The notes under the pieces were generated by a model. It was given only the letters and a program-made list of their open reading frames with translations. It was not told where the DNA came from and made no database searches. A stretch of DNA of 64,000 nucleotides from JANQOH01 sp965214495. GTDB lineage: Bacteria > Pseudomonadota > Alphaproteobacteria > UBA7887. Where the stretch lies: positions 744,001-808,000 of the forward strand of contig OZ243958.1 in assembly GCA_965214495.1 (NCBI GenBank). Direction: 5' to 3'. Position 1 is the first letter of the stretch. Every line of letters starts with the position of its first letter. Both the position numbers and the translations under genes were made by a program. Positions 9,971 to 19,387 of the stretch are shown here, piece by piece.

Positions 9971-10915
9971 ATGGCTGAAGGGTTCGTCGCCGAACTGTTT
10001 CTGTTTCTCGAAGTGCTGATCGGCGGTCTCATGTCCGGCGTCATGTACTCGCTGGTGGCGCTCGGCTTCGTGCTCATCTTCAAGGCTTCGGGGATTTTCA
10101 ATTTTGCACAGGGCGCGTTCGTGCTGTTTGCCGCGCTGACCTTCGTCAGTCTGCTCGAAATGGCGTTCGCCGGCGACGACGGTCCCGGTGCGTTGTGGTT
10201 CTTCGTCTGTCTTCTGGTGACGCTGCTGGTGATGGCACTCTATGGCGTCGCAGTCGAACGGATCGTTCTGCGCCCGCTGGTGAACCAGCCGCTGATCATC
10301 CTGTTCATGGCGACGATCGGGTTGAATTTCTTCACCGAGGGATTCGCACAGCTCACTTGGGGGACGGACGTCCACGCGCTCGACATCGGCATCCCCGATG
10401 AACCCTGGCCCTGGCTGCGCGATCACGCCAACATGTACATCACCGTTTTCGACATGGCGGCGACGGGCATCGCGGCCGCACTGGTGCTTGCGCTTAGTCT
10501 GTTTTTCTCCAAGACCGGTACCGGACGGGCGCTACGCGCGGTCTCGGACGACCATCAGGCGGCGATGTCGGTGGGCATCCCGCTCCAGCACATCTGGGCC
10601 ATCACCTGGGGGGTCGCCGGCGCGATCGGCCTGATCGCGGGAGTGCTTTGGGGCGCGAAGCTCGGCGTGCACTTCAGCCTCGCGCTGTTGGCGCTCAAAG
10701 CGCTGCCGGTATTGATCATCGGCGGCTTCGATTCGATTACCGGCGCCATCGTCGGCGGTCTCATCGTCGGTGCGGGCGAGAAGCTCGCCGAGTTCTACCT
10801 CTCCGATCTGGTCGGCGGCGCGCTCGAGAACTGGTTCCCCTACGTCCTCGCCACCCTCTTCTTGCTGGTGCGCCCGCAAGGGTTGTTCGGCGAGAAGATC
10901 ATCGAACGGGTCTGA
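9971..10915 (+). CDS. livH: Branched-chain amino acid-type ABC transporter permease (LivH family)
   Basis: A 314-residue inner-membrane permease with about eight hydrophobic segments. The LivH hallmark is the N-terminal GLMSGVMYSLVALGFVLIFKASGIFNFAQGA region, seen here at residues 18-48. The downstream ALRAVSDDHQAA loop is where the ATPase docks in this family. Start ATG at 9971 lies 24 bases after livG. It forms the channel with LivM. A periplasmic excursion around TWGTDVHALDIGIPDEPW separates the middle helices. Confidence 0.92.
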   Translation: MAEGFVAELFLFLEVLIGGLMSGVMYSLVALGFVLIFKASGIFNFAQGAFVLFAALTFVSLLEMAFAGDDGPGALWFFVCLLVTLLVMALYGVAVERIVLRPLVNQPLIILFMATIGLNFFTEGFAQLTWGTDVHALDIGIPDEPWPWLRDHANMYITVFDMAATGIAAALVLALSLFFSKTGTGRALRAVSDDHQAAMSVGIPLQHIWAITWGVAGAIGLIAGVLWGAKLGVHFSLALLALKALPVLIIGGFDSITGAIVGGLIVGAGEKLAEFYLSDLVGGALENWFPYVLATLFLLVRPQGLFGEKIIERV

Positions 10916-10920
10916 ACGCC

Positions 10921-11985
10921 GTGATCTATCGGGAAGCCGGGCAGTTCAAGGCGACCTATCAGGCCGATCAGGGCATCTTCACCATTCGCCAGGATCGGTG
11001 GGCCATGATCGCGATCTGCGTATTGGCGCTGGTGGCGGTTCCGGCGCTGGCCAGCGAGTATCTGCTGCAATCGGTGTTGCTGCCCTTCCTGCTCTACGCT
11101 ATCGCGGCGATGGGACTGAACATCCTGCTCGGCTATTGCGGGCAGATCTCGCTGGGCACGGCGGGGTTCATGGCGGTCGGCGCATTCACCGCCTACAAAT
11201 TCGCGACGGCCTTTCCGATTCTGCCGGCGCCGGTGCTTTTCATCCTCGCCGGACTGATGGCCGCGCTGGTCGGTATCGTTTTCGGCCTGCCTTCCTTGCG
11301 CATCAAGGGGTTCTATCTCGCGGTCACGACGCTCGGCGCGCACTTCCTGATCGAGTGGATCCTGACCAATTTCGGCTGGTTCAAGAACTATTCTCCGTCC
11401 GGGGTGATCACCGCGCCGCCGGTGACCTTGCTCGGTTTTCCGATCGACTCGCCGGAGTCGAAATATATTTTCACGCTGGTGGTAGCGATCGTGCTTGCGG
11501 TGCTGATGAAGAACATGGTGCGCGGCGCCATCGGCCGCGCCTGGATGGCGGTGCGCGACATGGATGTCGCTGCCGAGGTCATCGGTATCGACCTGTTGCG
11601 CACCAAGCTGATCGCCTTCGCGGTGAGCTCGTTCTACTGCGGCGTCGCCGGTGCGATGTACGTCTTCTTCTACGTCGGCACGGTCGAGCCACAGGCGTTT
11701 ACCATCAATCTCGCCTTTTTCGTGCTGTTCATGGTCATTCTCGGCGGTCTCGGCAGCGTCCTCGGTTCGTTTCTCGGTGCCGGATTCATCATCGTTCTGC
11801 CGATCGTGATCAGCAACGCGCTCGGAGTCATCGCGCCGAACGCCCCCGGCGGAGTTGCGTCGAACGTCGAGTTGATCGTATTCGGTTGCCTGATCATTTT
11901 TTTCCTGATCGTCGAGCCGGCGGGCCTCGCCCGGTTGTGGGCGATCGCGAAAGAAAAATTGCGCATGTGGCCGTTCCCCTATTGA
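10921..11985 (+). CDS. livM: Branched-chain amino acid-type ABC transporter permease (LivM family)
   Basis: A 354-residue inner-membrane permease starting with GTG at 10921, five bases after the livH stop. The frame is open further upstream, but that part is overlap with livH. LivM features are GYCGQISLGTAGFMAVGAF, the FGLPSLRIKGFYLAVTTLG segment and the WMAVRDMDVAAEVIGID coupling loop. About ten hydrophobic segments are visible. It is the partner of LivH in the same operon. Confidence 0.92.
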   Translation: MIYREAGQFKATYQADQGIFTIRQDRWAMIAICVLALVAVPALASEYLLQSVLLPFLLYAIAAMGLNILLGYCGQISLGTAGFMAVGAFTAYKFATAFPILPAPVLFILAGLMAALVGIVFGLPSLRIKGFYLAVTTLGAHFLIEWILTNFGWFKNYSPSGVITAPPVTLLGFPIDSPESKYIFTLVVAIVLAVLMKNMVRGAIGRAWMAVRDMDVAAEVIGIDLLRTKLIAFAVSSFYCGVAGAMYVFFYVGTVEPQAFTINLAFFVLFMVILGGLGSVLGSFLGAGFIIVLPIVISNALGVIAPNAPGGVASNVELIVFGCLIIFFLIVEPAGLARLWAIAKEKLRMWPFPY

Positions 11986-12049
11986 ACGCGCATTGCGAAC
12001 CGGAAACCGTCGAAGAGAAACCTGTGTCGAACCTCGGGAGGAACAGGAG

Positions 12050-13387
12050 ATGACGCTTTACAGGATTGCGACCGGTCTCGCGGCGGTAGCGATGGCCGTG
12101 TCGCTTGCCGGCCCCGCACCGGCGCAAAGCGAAGAGGAGATGCAGTTTTTCCCGGTCAACGCCTACTGGACCGGTCCGTATGCTGCGGGCGGGTCCGCGT
12201 TCGGCGGTGGCCTGATCGACTACATGAAGATGCTGAACGCCCGCGACGGCGGCATCAACGGGGTCAAGCTGTTCTGGGAGAAGTGCGAGACCCAGTATCA
12301 GAACGACCGTATCGTCGAGTGCTACGAGCGCATGAAGAACCGCGGTGCGGGTATGGCGCTGTTCCATCCGATGAGCACGGGCGGCACCTATTCGGTGTTC
12401 GAACGCGCTCGCGAGGACCGGATTCCGGTGCTTACGATCGGCTACGGCCGCACCGACGCTTCCGACGGGCGGGTCTTTCCCTATCTGTTTCCGTTACTGA
12501 CCAACTACTGGTCGCAGAACACGGCGAAGATCCGTTTCATCGGCCAGCAGGTCGGCGGCATGGAGAACCTCGCGGGCCTCAAGATCGCCAACGTCTATCA
12601 CGACTCGGCCTACGGGAAGGAAACCATCCCGGTGCTGGACCGCCAGGCCGAGCTCTACGGCTTCGATGTGCGTCACTTCCCGGTGGTCCATCCGGGAGTC
12701 GATCAGAAAGCGACATGGTTGCAGGTAGCACGGCGCTATCGTCCGGACTGGGTGATTCTGCGCGGCTGGGGTGTGATGAATCCGACCGCGATGAAGGAGG
12801 CGGCCCGGGTCGGCTTTCCGCGCGACCGCATGGTCGGCGTATGGTGGTCGGGCGCCGAGGAAGACACGATTCCGGCGGGCGACGCAGCGGAGGGCTTCAT
12901 CGCCGCCGGTTTCCACCCCTCCGGGACCGATTTCCCGGTCATCCGGGAAATCATCGAACACATCTATGACGAAGGCCTCGGCGAATTGTCGCGTGAGCGT
13001 GTCGGGTCGATCTACTACAACCGCGCCATCGTCTGGGCGATCGTCTCGACCGAGGCCATTCGCCTGGCGATGGATATGTTCGGCCATCGCCCCGTGTCCG
13101 GCGTCGAGGTGCAGCAAGCCTTGGAAAACTTGGCGCTGACGCCGGAGCGCATTGCCGAACTTGGTGCAACCGGGCTGGTACCGCCCTTCGCGGTGAGCTG
13201 TTCCGATCATGAGGGCGGCGCGGCAGTGATGTTCCAGCAGTGGCGTGGCGGCAAGTGGGAGCCGATTTCCGACTGGGTGGAGACCGATCGCGCGCTGGTG
13301 CGCCCGATGATCGAGGAATCGGCTGCGCAATACGCTGCCGAGCAAGGCGTCACGCCGCGCGACTGCCCGGTGACCGGGACCGGATAG
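12050..13387 (+). CDS. ABC transporter periplasmic substrate-binding protein (Liv/aromatic type)
   Basis: A 445-residue exported protein. A strong GGAGG site lies before ATG 12050, and residues 1-25 (a hydrophobic stretch ending GPAPAQ) form a Sec signal peptide. The mature part is a periplasmic binding protein type I fold: NAYWTGPYAAGG near the N-terminus, KLFWEKCETQYQND and the PDWVILRGWGVMNPTA ligand-cleft region. Encoded between livM and livF, it supplies ligand specificity for this importer. Binding proteins with this pattern often serve aromatic or fatty acid uptake, but the ligand is not assignable. Confidence 0.9.
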   Translation: MTLYRIATGLAAVAMAVSLAGPAPAQSEEEMQFFPVNAYWTGPYAAGGSAFGGGLIDYMKMLNARDGGINGVKLFWEKCETQYQNDRIVECYERMKNRGAGMALFHPMSTGGTYSVFERAREDRIPVLTIGYGRTDASDGRVFPYLFPLLTNYWSQNTAKIRFIGQQVGGMENLAGLKIANVYHDSAYGKETIPVLDRQAELYGFDVRHFPVVHPGVDQKATWLQVARRYRPDWVILRGWGVMNPTAMKEAARVGFPRDRMVGVWWSGAEEDTIPAGDAAEGFIAAGFHPSGTDFPVIREIIEHIYDEGLGELSRERVGSIYYNRAIVWAIVSTEAIRLAMDMFGHRPVSGVEVQQALENLALTPERIAELGATGLVPPFAVSCSDHEGGAAVMFQQWRGGKWEPISDWVETDRALVRPMIEESAAQYAAEQGVTPRDCPVTGTG

Positions 13388-13403
13388 CGCTCCGGCCAGA
13401 CCG

Positions 13404-14228
13404 ATGGCGGTCGTGGAACCCGATGGCGCGACGCTGCTGTCGATCAACAATGTCGAGGTCATCTACGACCGGGTCATCCTGGTGCTCAAGGGCGTTTCGT
13501 TGGCGGTACCGAAGGGGGCGATCGTCGCCCTCCTCGGCGCCAACGGCGCAGGCAAATCCACCACGCTGAAGGCGATTTCCAACCTGTTGCGCGCCGAACG
13601 CGGCGAGGTGACCAAAGGCCGCATCGACTACGACGGTGACCGCATCGACCGGTTGAGTCCGCCGCAACTGGTCAAGCGCGGCGTCGTTCAGGTGATGGAA
13701 GGTCGCCATTGCTTCGAGCATTTGACGGTCGAAGAAAACCTGATGACCGGGGCCTACACACGCGCGGACGGCCGCGACGCCGTGCAACGCGACCTCGACC
13801 GGGTTTACGCCTATTTCCCGGCGCTGAGGCGCCGGGCGACGAGCCAGGCCGGTTACGTTTCGGGCGGCGAACAGCAGATGACGGCGATCGGCCGCGCCCT
13901 GATGGCGCGGCCCCGGCTGATCCTGCTCGACGAACCGTCGATGGGACTGGCGCCGCAACTGGTCGAAGAGATCTTCGAGATCGTCAAGCGGCTCAACGAG
14001 GAAGCGGGTGTGAGCTTTCTGCTTGCCGAACAGAACGCAACCGTCGCGTTGCGCTACGCCGACTACGGCTACATTCTGGAGAACGGGCGCGTCGTGCTTG
14101 ACGGCGAGGCGGCGAGCCTGCGCGAAAACGAGGACGTGAAGGAGTTCTATCTCGGCCTCGGCGTGGCGGGCCGCAAGAGCTATCGCGACGTCAAGCACTA
14201 CCGCCGCCGCAAACGCTGGCTGGCGTAG
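13404..14228 (+). CDS. livF: Branched-chain amino acid-type ABC transporter ATP-binding protein (LivF family)
   Basis: A 274-residue ATPase with Walker A GANGAGKST, the LivF-type segment VVQVMEGRHCFEHLTVEENL, signature YVSGGEQQM and Walker B LILLDEPSMGLAP. The normal LivF length is about 235; a basic C-terminal tail (YRDVKHYRRRKRW) is extra here. It closes the importer operon. ATG at 13404 lies 16 bases after the binding-protein stop. It works with LivG, LivH and LivM. Confidence 0.92.
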   Translation: MAVVEPDGATLLSINNVEVIYDRVILVLKGVSLAVPKGAIVALLGANGAGKSTTLKAISNLLRAERGEVTKGRIDYDGDRIDRLSPPQLVKRGVVQVMEGRHCFEHLTVEENLMTGAYTRADGRDAVQRDLDRVYAYFPALRRRATSQAGYVSGGEQQMTAIGRALMARPRLILLDEPSMGLAPQLVEEIFEIVKRLNEEAGVSFLLAEQNATVALRYADYGYILENGRVVLDGEAASLRENEDVKEFYLGLGVAGRKSYRDVKHYRRRKRWLA

Positions 14229-14275
14229 AGCGCCGAACGAAACTATCGAAACCCACGTCGCGACCGGATGCTCCG

Positions 14276-15598
14276 GTGCGCAGTGCAACGGAACGGATGG
14301 CGCGTCGGATGCTGTGGTCGAACCTCGCGGAGCGGACCAGACAATGGTCGTGGAGCGACGCGCGGGTCGGCGCCATGCACGCGGCGTTCGTCGCCATGCC
14401 CGTGGTAGCGGTGTTCGCTCACAAGGGGCTGGTCTTCATCTTTCTTCTTGCCGCCCTGACCAATCTGCGAAGGGATGCCGTGGCCGCGCTTTGGCACCGA
14501 AACCGGCTTCTGGTGGCAGGCATCGTGCTTCTGTGTGTGTGGGCGCCGGCAACTCTGTCATTCGCACCGAACCCGGATCCGATACGCGCCTCAAGCCATC
14601 TCATACTCATACCGGTTGGCGTGATCTGGGTCGTGTCGCTGAGCTGTCTTTCGGACGCGCAAAGCCGCCGCCTCGCCGATACCCTCGTCATGGCGGTATG
14701 GATGACGATCGCGTTGTTCGGATTTCAACTGGTCAGCTACGGCGCGCTGACATGGCTCTGGTATGCATCCACGTCCGACTTCAAATTCGGCAACGCACTG
14801 TACGAGACAATGGCGACCGGCGTCGTTCTGCTGGCCGGGCTCATCTGGCCAGTGGTTGCCTGGCTGTGTCTCCACCGCCGCCGGTGGGCGGCTTTGACGA
14901 TTGCCGGCGCCGCAAGTGTCTGCATCTTCGCCATGCCGTTGCTCGCCGCTGCTGTCGGTGTGCTGGCGGGCGGCGTCTGCTTCCTGTCGGCATGGCGCTG
15001 GCCGCGCACGATGTTAACCGCTCTGCTTGTCTGTTTCGTCGGTTACGCGGCCGTTGCACCGGCGATATCGGCAAATTGGCCGACAATCGGCATGTTGCGC
15101 GATGCTGCTGCGGAACTGCCCGGTAATTGGATGCATCGTCTGATCATGTGGCGCTATGTGTCTGGAGAGATCGCGACCGCCGGCGCGTTCGGCGCTGGAT
15201 ACGACGCTTCACGAACGATCAGCCGCCGTGGCGAACCCGTCGGTGACATGGCCGGCCTGGACGGACTCGAAATATCAGAATGGAAGGCACTCCGACTTCA
15301 CCCGCACAATGCGGCGCTGCAGATAAGGCTCGAATTGGGCGCGCCGGGTATCGCCGCGTTGGCGCTGATCGTCGCCGGAATCGGCACTGCGGCGCTGCAC
15401 GCGACGATGCCGGGACTACTGCGCGCTTCCGTTGCCGCCGCTCTTGCAACGATGTTCGCGCCGCTGCTGCTCAGTTTCGGTATCTGGCAGGGGTGGTGGC
15501 TGGCCACGCTCATGCTCGTCGCGGGCGTCACGGTGTTGTTGATTCGGGCGGCCGGAGGGATACGGAAAGGCGAAATCCGGATCCGAAATGCAAGTTGA
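14276..15598 (+). CDS. O-antigen ligase/polymerase-like membrane protein
   Basis: About 440 residues with roughly ten hydrophobic segments. The periplasmic signature is near residue 342 (LHPHNAALQIRLELG), which matches the H-x-H-N...E-x-G pattern of the O-antigen ligase (WaaL/Wzy) superfamily; these enzymes join or polymerise lipid-linked glycans at the periplasmic face. The start is GTG 14276 or ATG 14297, both in frame. No glycosyltransferase lies next to it in the window; the sulfate-activation genes cysD-cysNC-cysQ follow after 271 bases. Ligase and polymerase cannot be told apart from sequence alone. Confidence 0.75.
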   Translation: MRSATERMARRMLWSNLAERTRQWSWSDARVGAMHAAFVAMPVVAVFAHKGLVFIFLLAALTNLRRDAVAALWHRNRLLVAGIVLLCVWAPATLSFAPNPDPIRASSHLILIPVGVIWVVSLSCLSDAQSRRLADTLVMAVWMTIALFGFQLVSYGALTWLWYASTSDFKFGNALYETMATGVVLLAGLIWPVVAWLCLHRRRWAALTIAGAASVCIFAMPLLAAAVGVLAGGVCFLSAWRWPRTMLTALLVCFVGYAAVAPAISANWPTIGMLRDAAAELPGNWMHRLIMWRYVSGEIATAGAFGAGYDASRTISRRGEPVGDMAGLDGLEISEWKALRLHPHNAALQIRLELGAPGIAALALIVAGIGTAALHATMPGLLRASVAAALATMFAPLLLSFGIWQGWWLATLMLVAGVTVLLIRAAGGIRKGEIRIRNAS

Positions 15599-15869
15599 GC
15601 AGGGCAATGGTTTTGGATTGCTGCCTGTCCTCCGGCCGGCCCGGGCCGAGACGACGGCGCATCGCAGTCCGATCGTCGCGTTCGAACGGCTTCGATAAGC
15701 CAACGCGACACCGGCCCGCCAGCAGCAACGGGCCAGAAAAGAGGCGGGGCCGCCAGAGGTTGTTTCCGCATCTTTCTCCGCGGGCAGGACGAGCATCCGG
15801 GAACAATCCCGCTTCGGGCCCGTTGCCCAGGGCTCATGCAACACCGCTTCGCAGCCCCGGGATTCTTTC

Positions 15870-16667
15870 ATGACCACGGCACTGGACCGGCTGGAAAGCC
15901 AGAGCATCTACGTCCTGCGCGAGGCGTTCAACCGCATCGACAAGCTCGCCATGCTGTGGTCGCTTGGAAAGGACTCGAACGTCATGCTCTGGCTCGCGCG
16001 CAAGGCGTTCTTCGGTCGCGTGCCGTTTCCGCTGCTGCACATCGATACGGGCAAGAAGTTTGCGGCGATGTATGCATTTCGTGAGAAATACGCGAAGGAG
16101 TGGAAGCTCGATCTCGAGGTCGGATATTGCCCGCCGGTCGAGGACATGGACCCGACCCTGCCGCCGGCGGCGCGGTCCGCGGCGCGTAAGACTGCCGGCC
16201 TCAAGAAACTCCTCGCCGAGCGCGGCTACACCGGGGTGGTCGTCGGCATCCGCCGCGACGAAGAGGGCACCCGTGCCAAGGAGCGCGTATTCAGCCCGCG
16301 TGGCGTCGGCGCGGAGTGGGACATGCGTAACCAGCCGCCGGAGTTCTGGGAGCAATACAACACCGCCCTCCCTCCGGGTGCGCATCTTCGCGTGCATCCG
16401 TTGCTCGCCTGGACCGAGATCGATATCTGGCGCTATGTCGAACGCGAGAGCGTCCCGGTGGTGGAGCTGTATTTCGCTCGCGGGGGCAAGCGTTATCGGT
16501 CGCTCGGCGACGAAGACATCACCCGTCCGGTCGAGAGTAACGCGACTACGGTGCCTGAAATCATCGCCGAGCTCGACGCTACGCGAGTGCCCGAGCGCGC
16601 CGGGCGTGCGATGGACCACGAGGCTGAGGATGCATTCGAGCGCCTGCGCGCCGACGGGTATATGTGA
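15870..16667 (+). CDS. cysD: Sulfate adenylyltransferase subunit 2 (CysD)
   Basis: A 265-residue PP-loop ATP pyrophosphatase. It forms adenylylsulfate (APS) from ATP and sulfate with the GTPase subunit CysN. The LWSLGKDSNVMLWLARKAF segment holds the PP-loop. The HIDTGKKF segment, GIRRDEEGTRAKERVFS and the C-terminal CysD block KRYRSLGDEDITRPV are all present. Length is slightly shorter than E. coli CysD. The stop is directly followed by the cysNC ATG with no gap, so they are coupled. Confidence 0.95.
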   Translation: MTTALDRLESQSIYVLREAFNRIDKLAMLWSLGKDSNVMLWLARKAFFGRVPFPLLHIDTGKKFAAMYAFREKYAKEWKLDLEVGYCPPVEDMDPTLPPAARSAARKTAGLKKLLAERGYTGVVVGIRRDEEGTRAKERVFSPRGVGAEWDMRNQPPEFWEQYNTALPPGAHLRVHPLLAWTEIDIWRYVERESVPVVELYFARGGKRYRSLGDEDITRPVESNATTVPEIIAELDATRVPERAGRAMDHEAEDAFERLRADGYM

Positions 16668-18545
16668 ATGGCCGCATCGCGTGAGCGCCTGCCGATCGTC
16701 ATCGTCGGCCATGTCGATCACGGTAAATCGACTCTGGTCGGACGACTGTTTCACGATACCGGCCGACTGCCGGACGGTCGTGTCGAAGCGATCCGCGACA
16801 TGTGCACGCGCCGGGGAATGCCGTTCGAGTGGGCGTTTCTGACGGATGCCCTTCAAGGCGAACGCGATCAGGGCGTCACGATCGATACGGCCCACGTGTG
16901 GTTTTCGACCGGCCGACGCGACTATCAACTGATCGATGCACCGGGCCACCGCGAGTTTCTGCGCAATATGGTTACCGGCGCTGCCCAGGCCGATGCCGCG
17001 ATCCTGCTCGTGGATGCGGCCGAGGGTGTGCGCGAGCAATCCCGACGCCATGGCTATCTGTTGCACCTGCTTGGAATTCGCCAGATCGTCGTCGCGGTCA
17101 ACAAGATCGATCGGGTCGGTCACGATCGCGCCCGGATACGCGCGGTCGAAAAAGCGATCAGGCGCCATCTGAACGGGTTCGGTCTTGCGCCGCGTCACGC
17201 TATCCCGATCTCCGCGCGCGACGGCGATAACGTCGCCGAGCGTTCCGCACACACCGACTGGTATCGCGGGCCGACGGTGCTCGAAGCGCTCGACGGTTTC
17301 GAGGCGGTGCCGCCGCTCACGGACCTGCCGCTGCGGCTACCGGTGCAGGACGTTTACAAGTTCGATGACCGGCGCATCCTTGTCGGGCGCGTCGAGACCG
17401 GGATGCTGCGCAGCGGCGACCGGGTCCTGTTTTCGCCCTCGAACGCGACCGCGCGCGTGGCTACGCTGGAAGCCTGGCCGGGGGAGGGGCCGCTGTCGGC
17501 GCGCGCCGGCGATTCGATCGGCCTGACGCTCGACGAACACCTGTTCGTCGAGCGCGGTGAAATGATCAGTCATGTCGAGCAGCCGCCGCTCGAGAGCGAC
17601 GTGTTTCGCGCTCGCCTGTTCTGGCTCGACCGAGAACCCATGCGCGTCGGCGGTCGATACCGGTTGAAGCTCAACACCGGCGAGACCGACGTCACGGTAC
17701 AGGCGATCGAGAAAGTCATCGATACCGATGATTTGAGCGACCGCATGAGTCGAACCGTGGATCGAAACGCGGTGGCGGAGGTCGTCCTGCGTGCCGACCG
17801 TCTGGTCGCGCTCGACCGGTCCACCGACAACCCGCGCACCGGGCGTTGCGTCCTGGTTTCGGGATTCCGGATCGCCGGAGGCGGCATTCTCAGTCTCGAA
17901 GGCTATGCCGACCAGCGCTCGCTGATCGAGATCAAGGCCACCAACCTCACGCGTCAGGAGGATGCCGTCGGTGCCGCGTTGCGCGCCGAACGCAACCGGC
18001 ACCGGGGCGGCGTGGTCTGGTTCACGGGACTGTCGGGCGCGGGAAAATCCACCATCGCGCAAGCGTTGGAGGCGGCGTTGTTCACCCGCGGCTATCAGAC
18101 CTACGTCCTCGACGGCGACAATGTGCGCGCGGGGCTTAACGCCAATCTCGGCTTCTCGCCCGAGGACAGGGCCGAGAACGTTCGCCGCGTCGGGGAAGTG
18201 GCGGCACTGTTCGCCGACGCCGGCTTCGTGGTGGTTACGGCATTCATTTCGCCCTATCGCTCCGATCGCACACGCGCGCGGAGCGCGGCCGAGCGTTTGT
18301 TGGGGCCGGGCGCTTTTCAGGAGATCTACATTCGCGCCGATCTTGCGACCTGCGAGATGCGCGATCCGAAGGGCCTCTACAAGCGTGCACGAGCCGGCGA
18401 GATAGCCGACTTCACCGGCATCACCGCACCCTATGAGGAGCCCGAAGCGGCCGATCTCGTGGTCGAGACGTCCGATCGGCCGGTCGATGCCTGTGTAACG
18501 GCAGTGCTGCGCCACGTCGAAGGCGTGTTCTCGGTGACGCCTTGA
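16668..18545 (+). CDS. cysN: Bifunctional sulfate adenylyltransferase subunit 1 / APS kinase (CysNC)
   Basis: A 625-residue fusion. Residues about 1-430 are the EF-Tu-like GTPase CysN (GHVDHGKS P-loop at 14-21, DAPGHREF, NKID), which drives APS synthesis with CysD. Residues about 445-625 are APS kinase CysC, with a second P-loop GLSGAGKST at about 452-460, LDGDNVRAGLN and FISPYRSDR, making PAPS. It starts immediately after cysD and its stop overlaps the TTG start of cysQ. The NodQ/CysNC arrangement is used for assimilation or for making PAPS for sulfotransferases; no sulfotransferase is in the window. Confidence 0.95.
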   Translation: MAASRERLPIVIVGHVDHGKSTLVGRLFHDTGRLPDGRVEAIRDMCTRRGMPFEWAFLTDALQGERDQGVTIDTAHVWFSTGRRDYQLIDAPGHREFLRNMVTGAAQADAAILLVDAAEGVREQSRRHGYLLHLLGIRQIVVAVNKIDRVGHDRARIRAVEKAIRRHLNGFGLAPRHAIPISARDGDNVAERSAHTDWYRGPTVLEALDGFEAVPPLTDLPLRLPVQDVYKFDDRRILVGRVETGMLRSGDRVLFSPSNATARVATLEAWPGEGPLSARAGDSIGLTLDEHLFVERGEMISHVEQPPLESDVFRARLFWLDREPMRVGGRYRLKLNTGETDVTVQAIEKVIDTDDLSDRMSRTVDRNAVAEVVLRADRLVALDRSTDNPRTGRCVLVSGFRIAGGGILSLEGYADQRSLIEIKATNLTRQEDAVGAALRAERNRHRGGVVWFTGLSGAGKSTIAQALEAALFTRGYQTYVLDGDNVRAGLNANLGFSPEDRAENVRRVGEVAALFADAGFVVVTAFISPYRSDRTRARSAAERLLGPGAFQEIYIRADLATCEMRDPKGLYKRARAGEIADFTGITAPYEEPEAADLVVETSDRPVDACVTAVLRHVEGVFSVTP

Positions 18546-19312
18546 CTGCGCCGGCGCCGCTTGATCCGGTCGTCATCGACGGCGTGGCCGCCATCGTCCG
18601 CGAGGCGGCGGACCTCATCCTGGCTGCTGCGCGACGCGGCCCGCAGACGCGAGTGAAAGCTGATGCCTCGCCCGTTACCGACGCTGACGAGGCCGCGAAT
18701 CGGCTGATCGTCACACGGCTTTCCGCGCTCTCTCCCGGCGTTCCGATCGTTGCCGAAGAGAGCATCGACGACCGGACACGGCCCACGCCACGGTTCTGGC
18801 TCGTCGATCCGCTCGATGGCACGCGCGAGTTCATCGACGGGCGCGACGAATACACGGTCAACATCGCCCTGATCGCCTCCGGGCGCCCGGTGCTGGGAGT
18901 CGTCGGGGCGCCGGCGCGCGGCGTGTGCTTCGGCGGAATCGCGGGCCGCGGGGCGTGGCGTGAGGACGATACCGGGGGGCGGCGTCCGATCGCGGTGCGT
19001 GCGTCGCCCGCCGCCGGCCCCACCGCCGTCGCGAGCCGTTCGCACAGGGACCGTCGAACCGATGCCTGGCTTGCCCGTGCCGGCGTGGTGGACATCGTTC
19101 GGGCGGGTTCGTCGCTCAAATTCTGCGCGATCGCCGGCGGCGGCGCGGATCTCTATCCTCGTTTCGGCCGAACGATGGAATGGGATACCGCCGCGGGCCA
19201 TGCGGTTCTCGTCGCCGCCGGCGGTCAGGTGCATACCGTTGACGGTGAGCCGCTCGCTTACGGCAAACCGGGTTTCGAGAACCCGCCGTTCATCGCGCGC
19301 GGCAGCCGGTAG
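18542..19312 (+). CDS. cysQ: 3'(2'),5'-bisphosphate nucleotidase CysQ
   Basis: A 256-residue inositol-monophosphatase-fold phosphatase that hydrolyses PAP, the by-product of PAPS use, to AMP. Metal-site motifs are VAEES, DPLDGTREFIDG and the C-terminal EWDTAAGHAVL. The start is read as TTG at 18542, overlapping the cysNC stop (TTGA), which implies coupled translation; no better in-frame start lies close by. Its place after cysNC fits removal of PAP produced downstream of PAPS. Confidence 0.93.
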   Translation: MTAPAPLDPVVIDGVAAIVREAADLILAAARRGPQTRVKADASPVTDADEAANRLIVTRLSALSPGVPIVAEESIDDRTRPTPRFWLVDPLDGTREFIDGRDEYTVNIALIASGRPVLGVVGAPARGVCFGGIAGRGAWREDDTGGRRPIAVRASPAAGPTAVASRSHRDRRTDAWLARAGVVDIVRAGSSLKFCAIAGGGADLYPRFGRTMEWDTAAGHAVLVAAGGQVHTVDGEPLAYGKPGFENPPFIARGSR

Positions 19313-19387
19313 CTCGGCGGGACTACGCCCGTGTTCCGAACGCCTGACGACGTCCCTGCGCCCGATGCACCTTGCCGATGAACGGCT

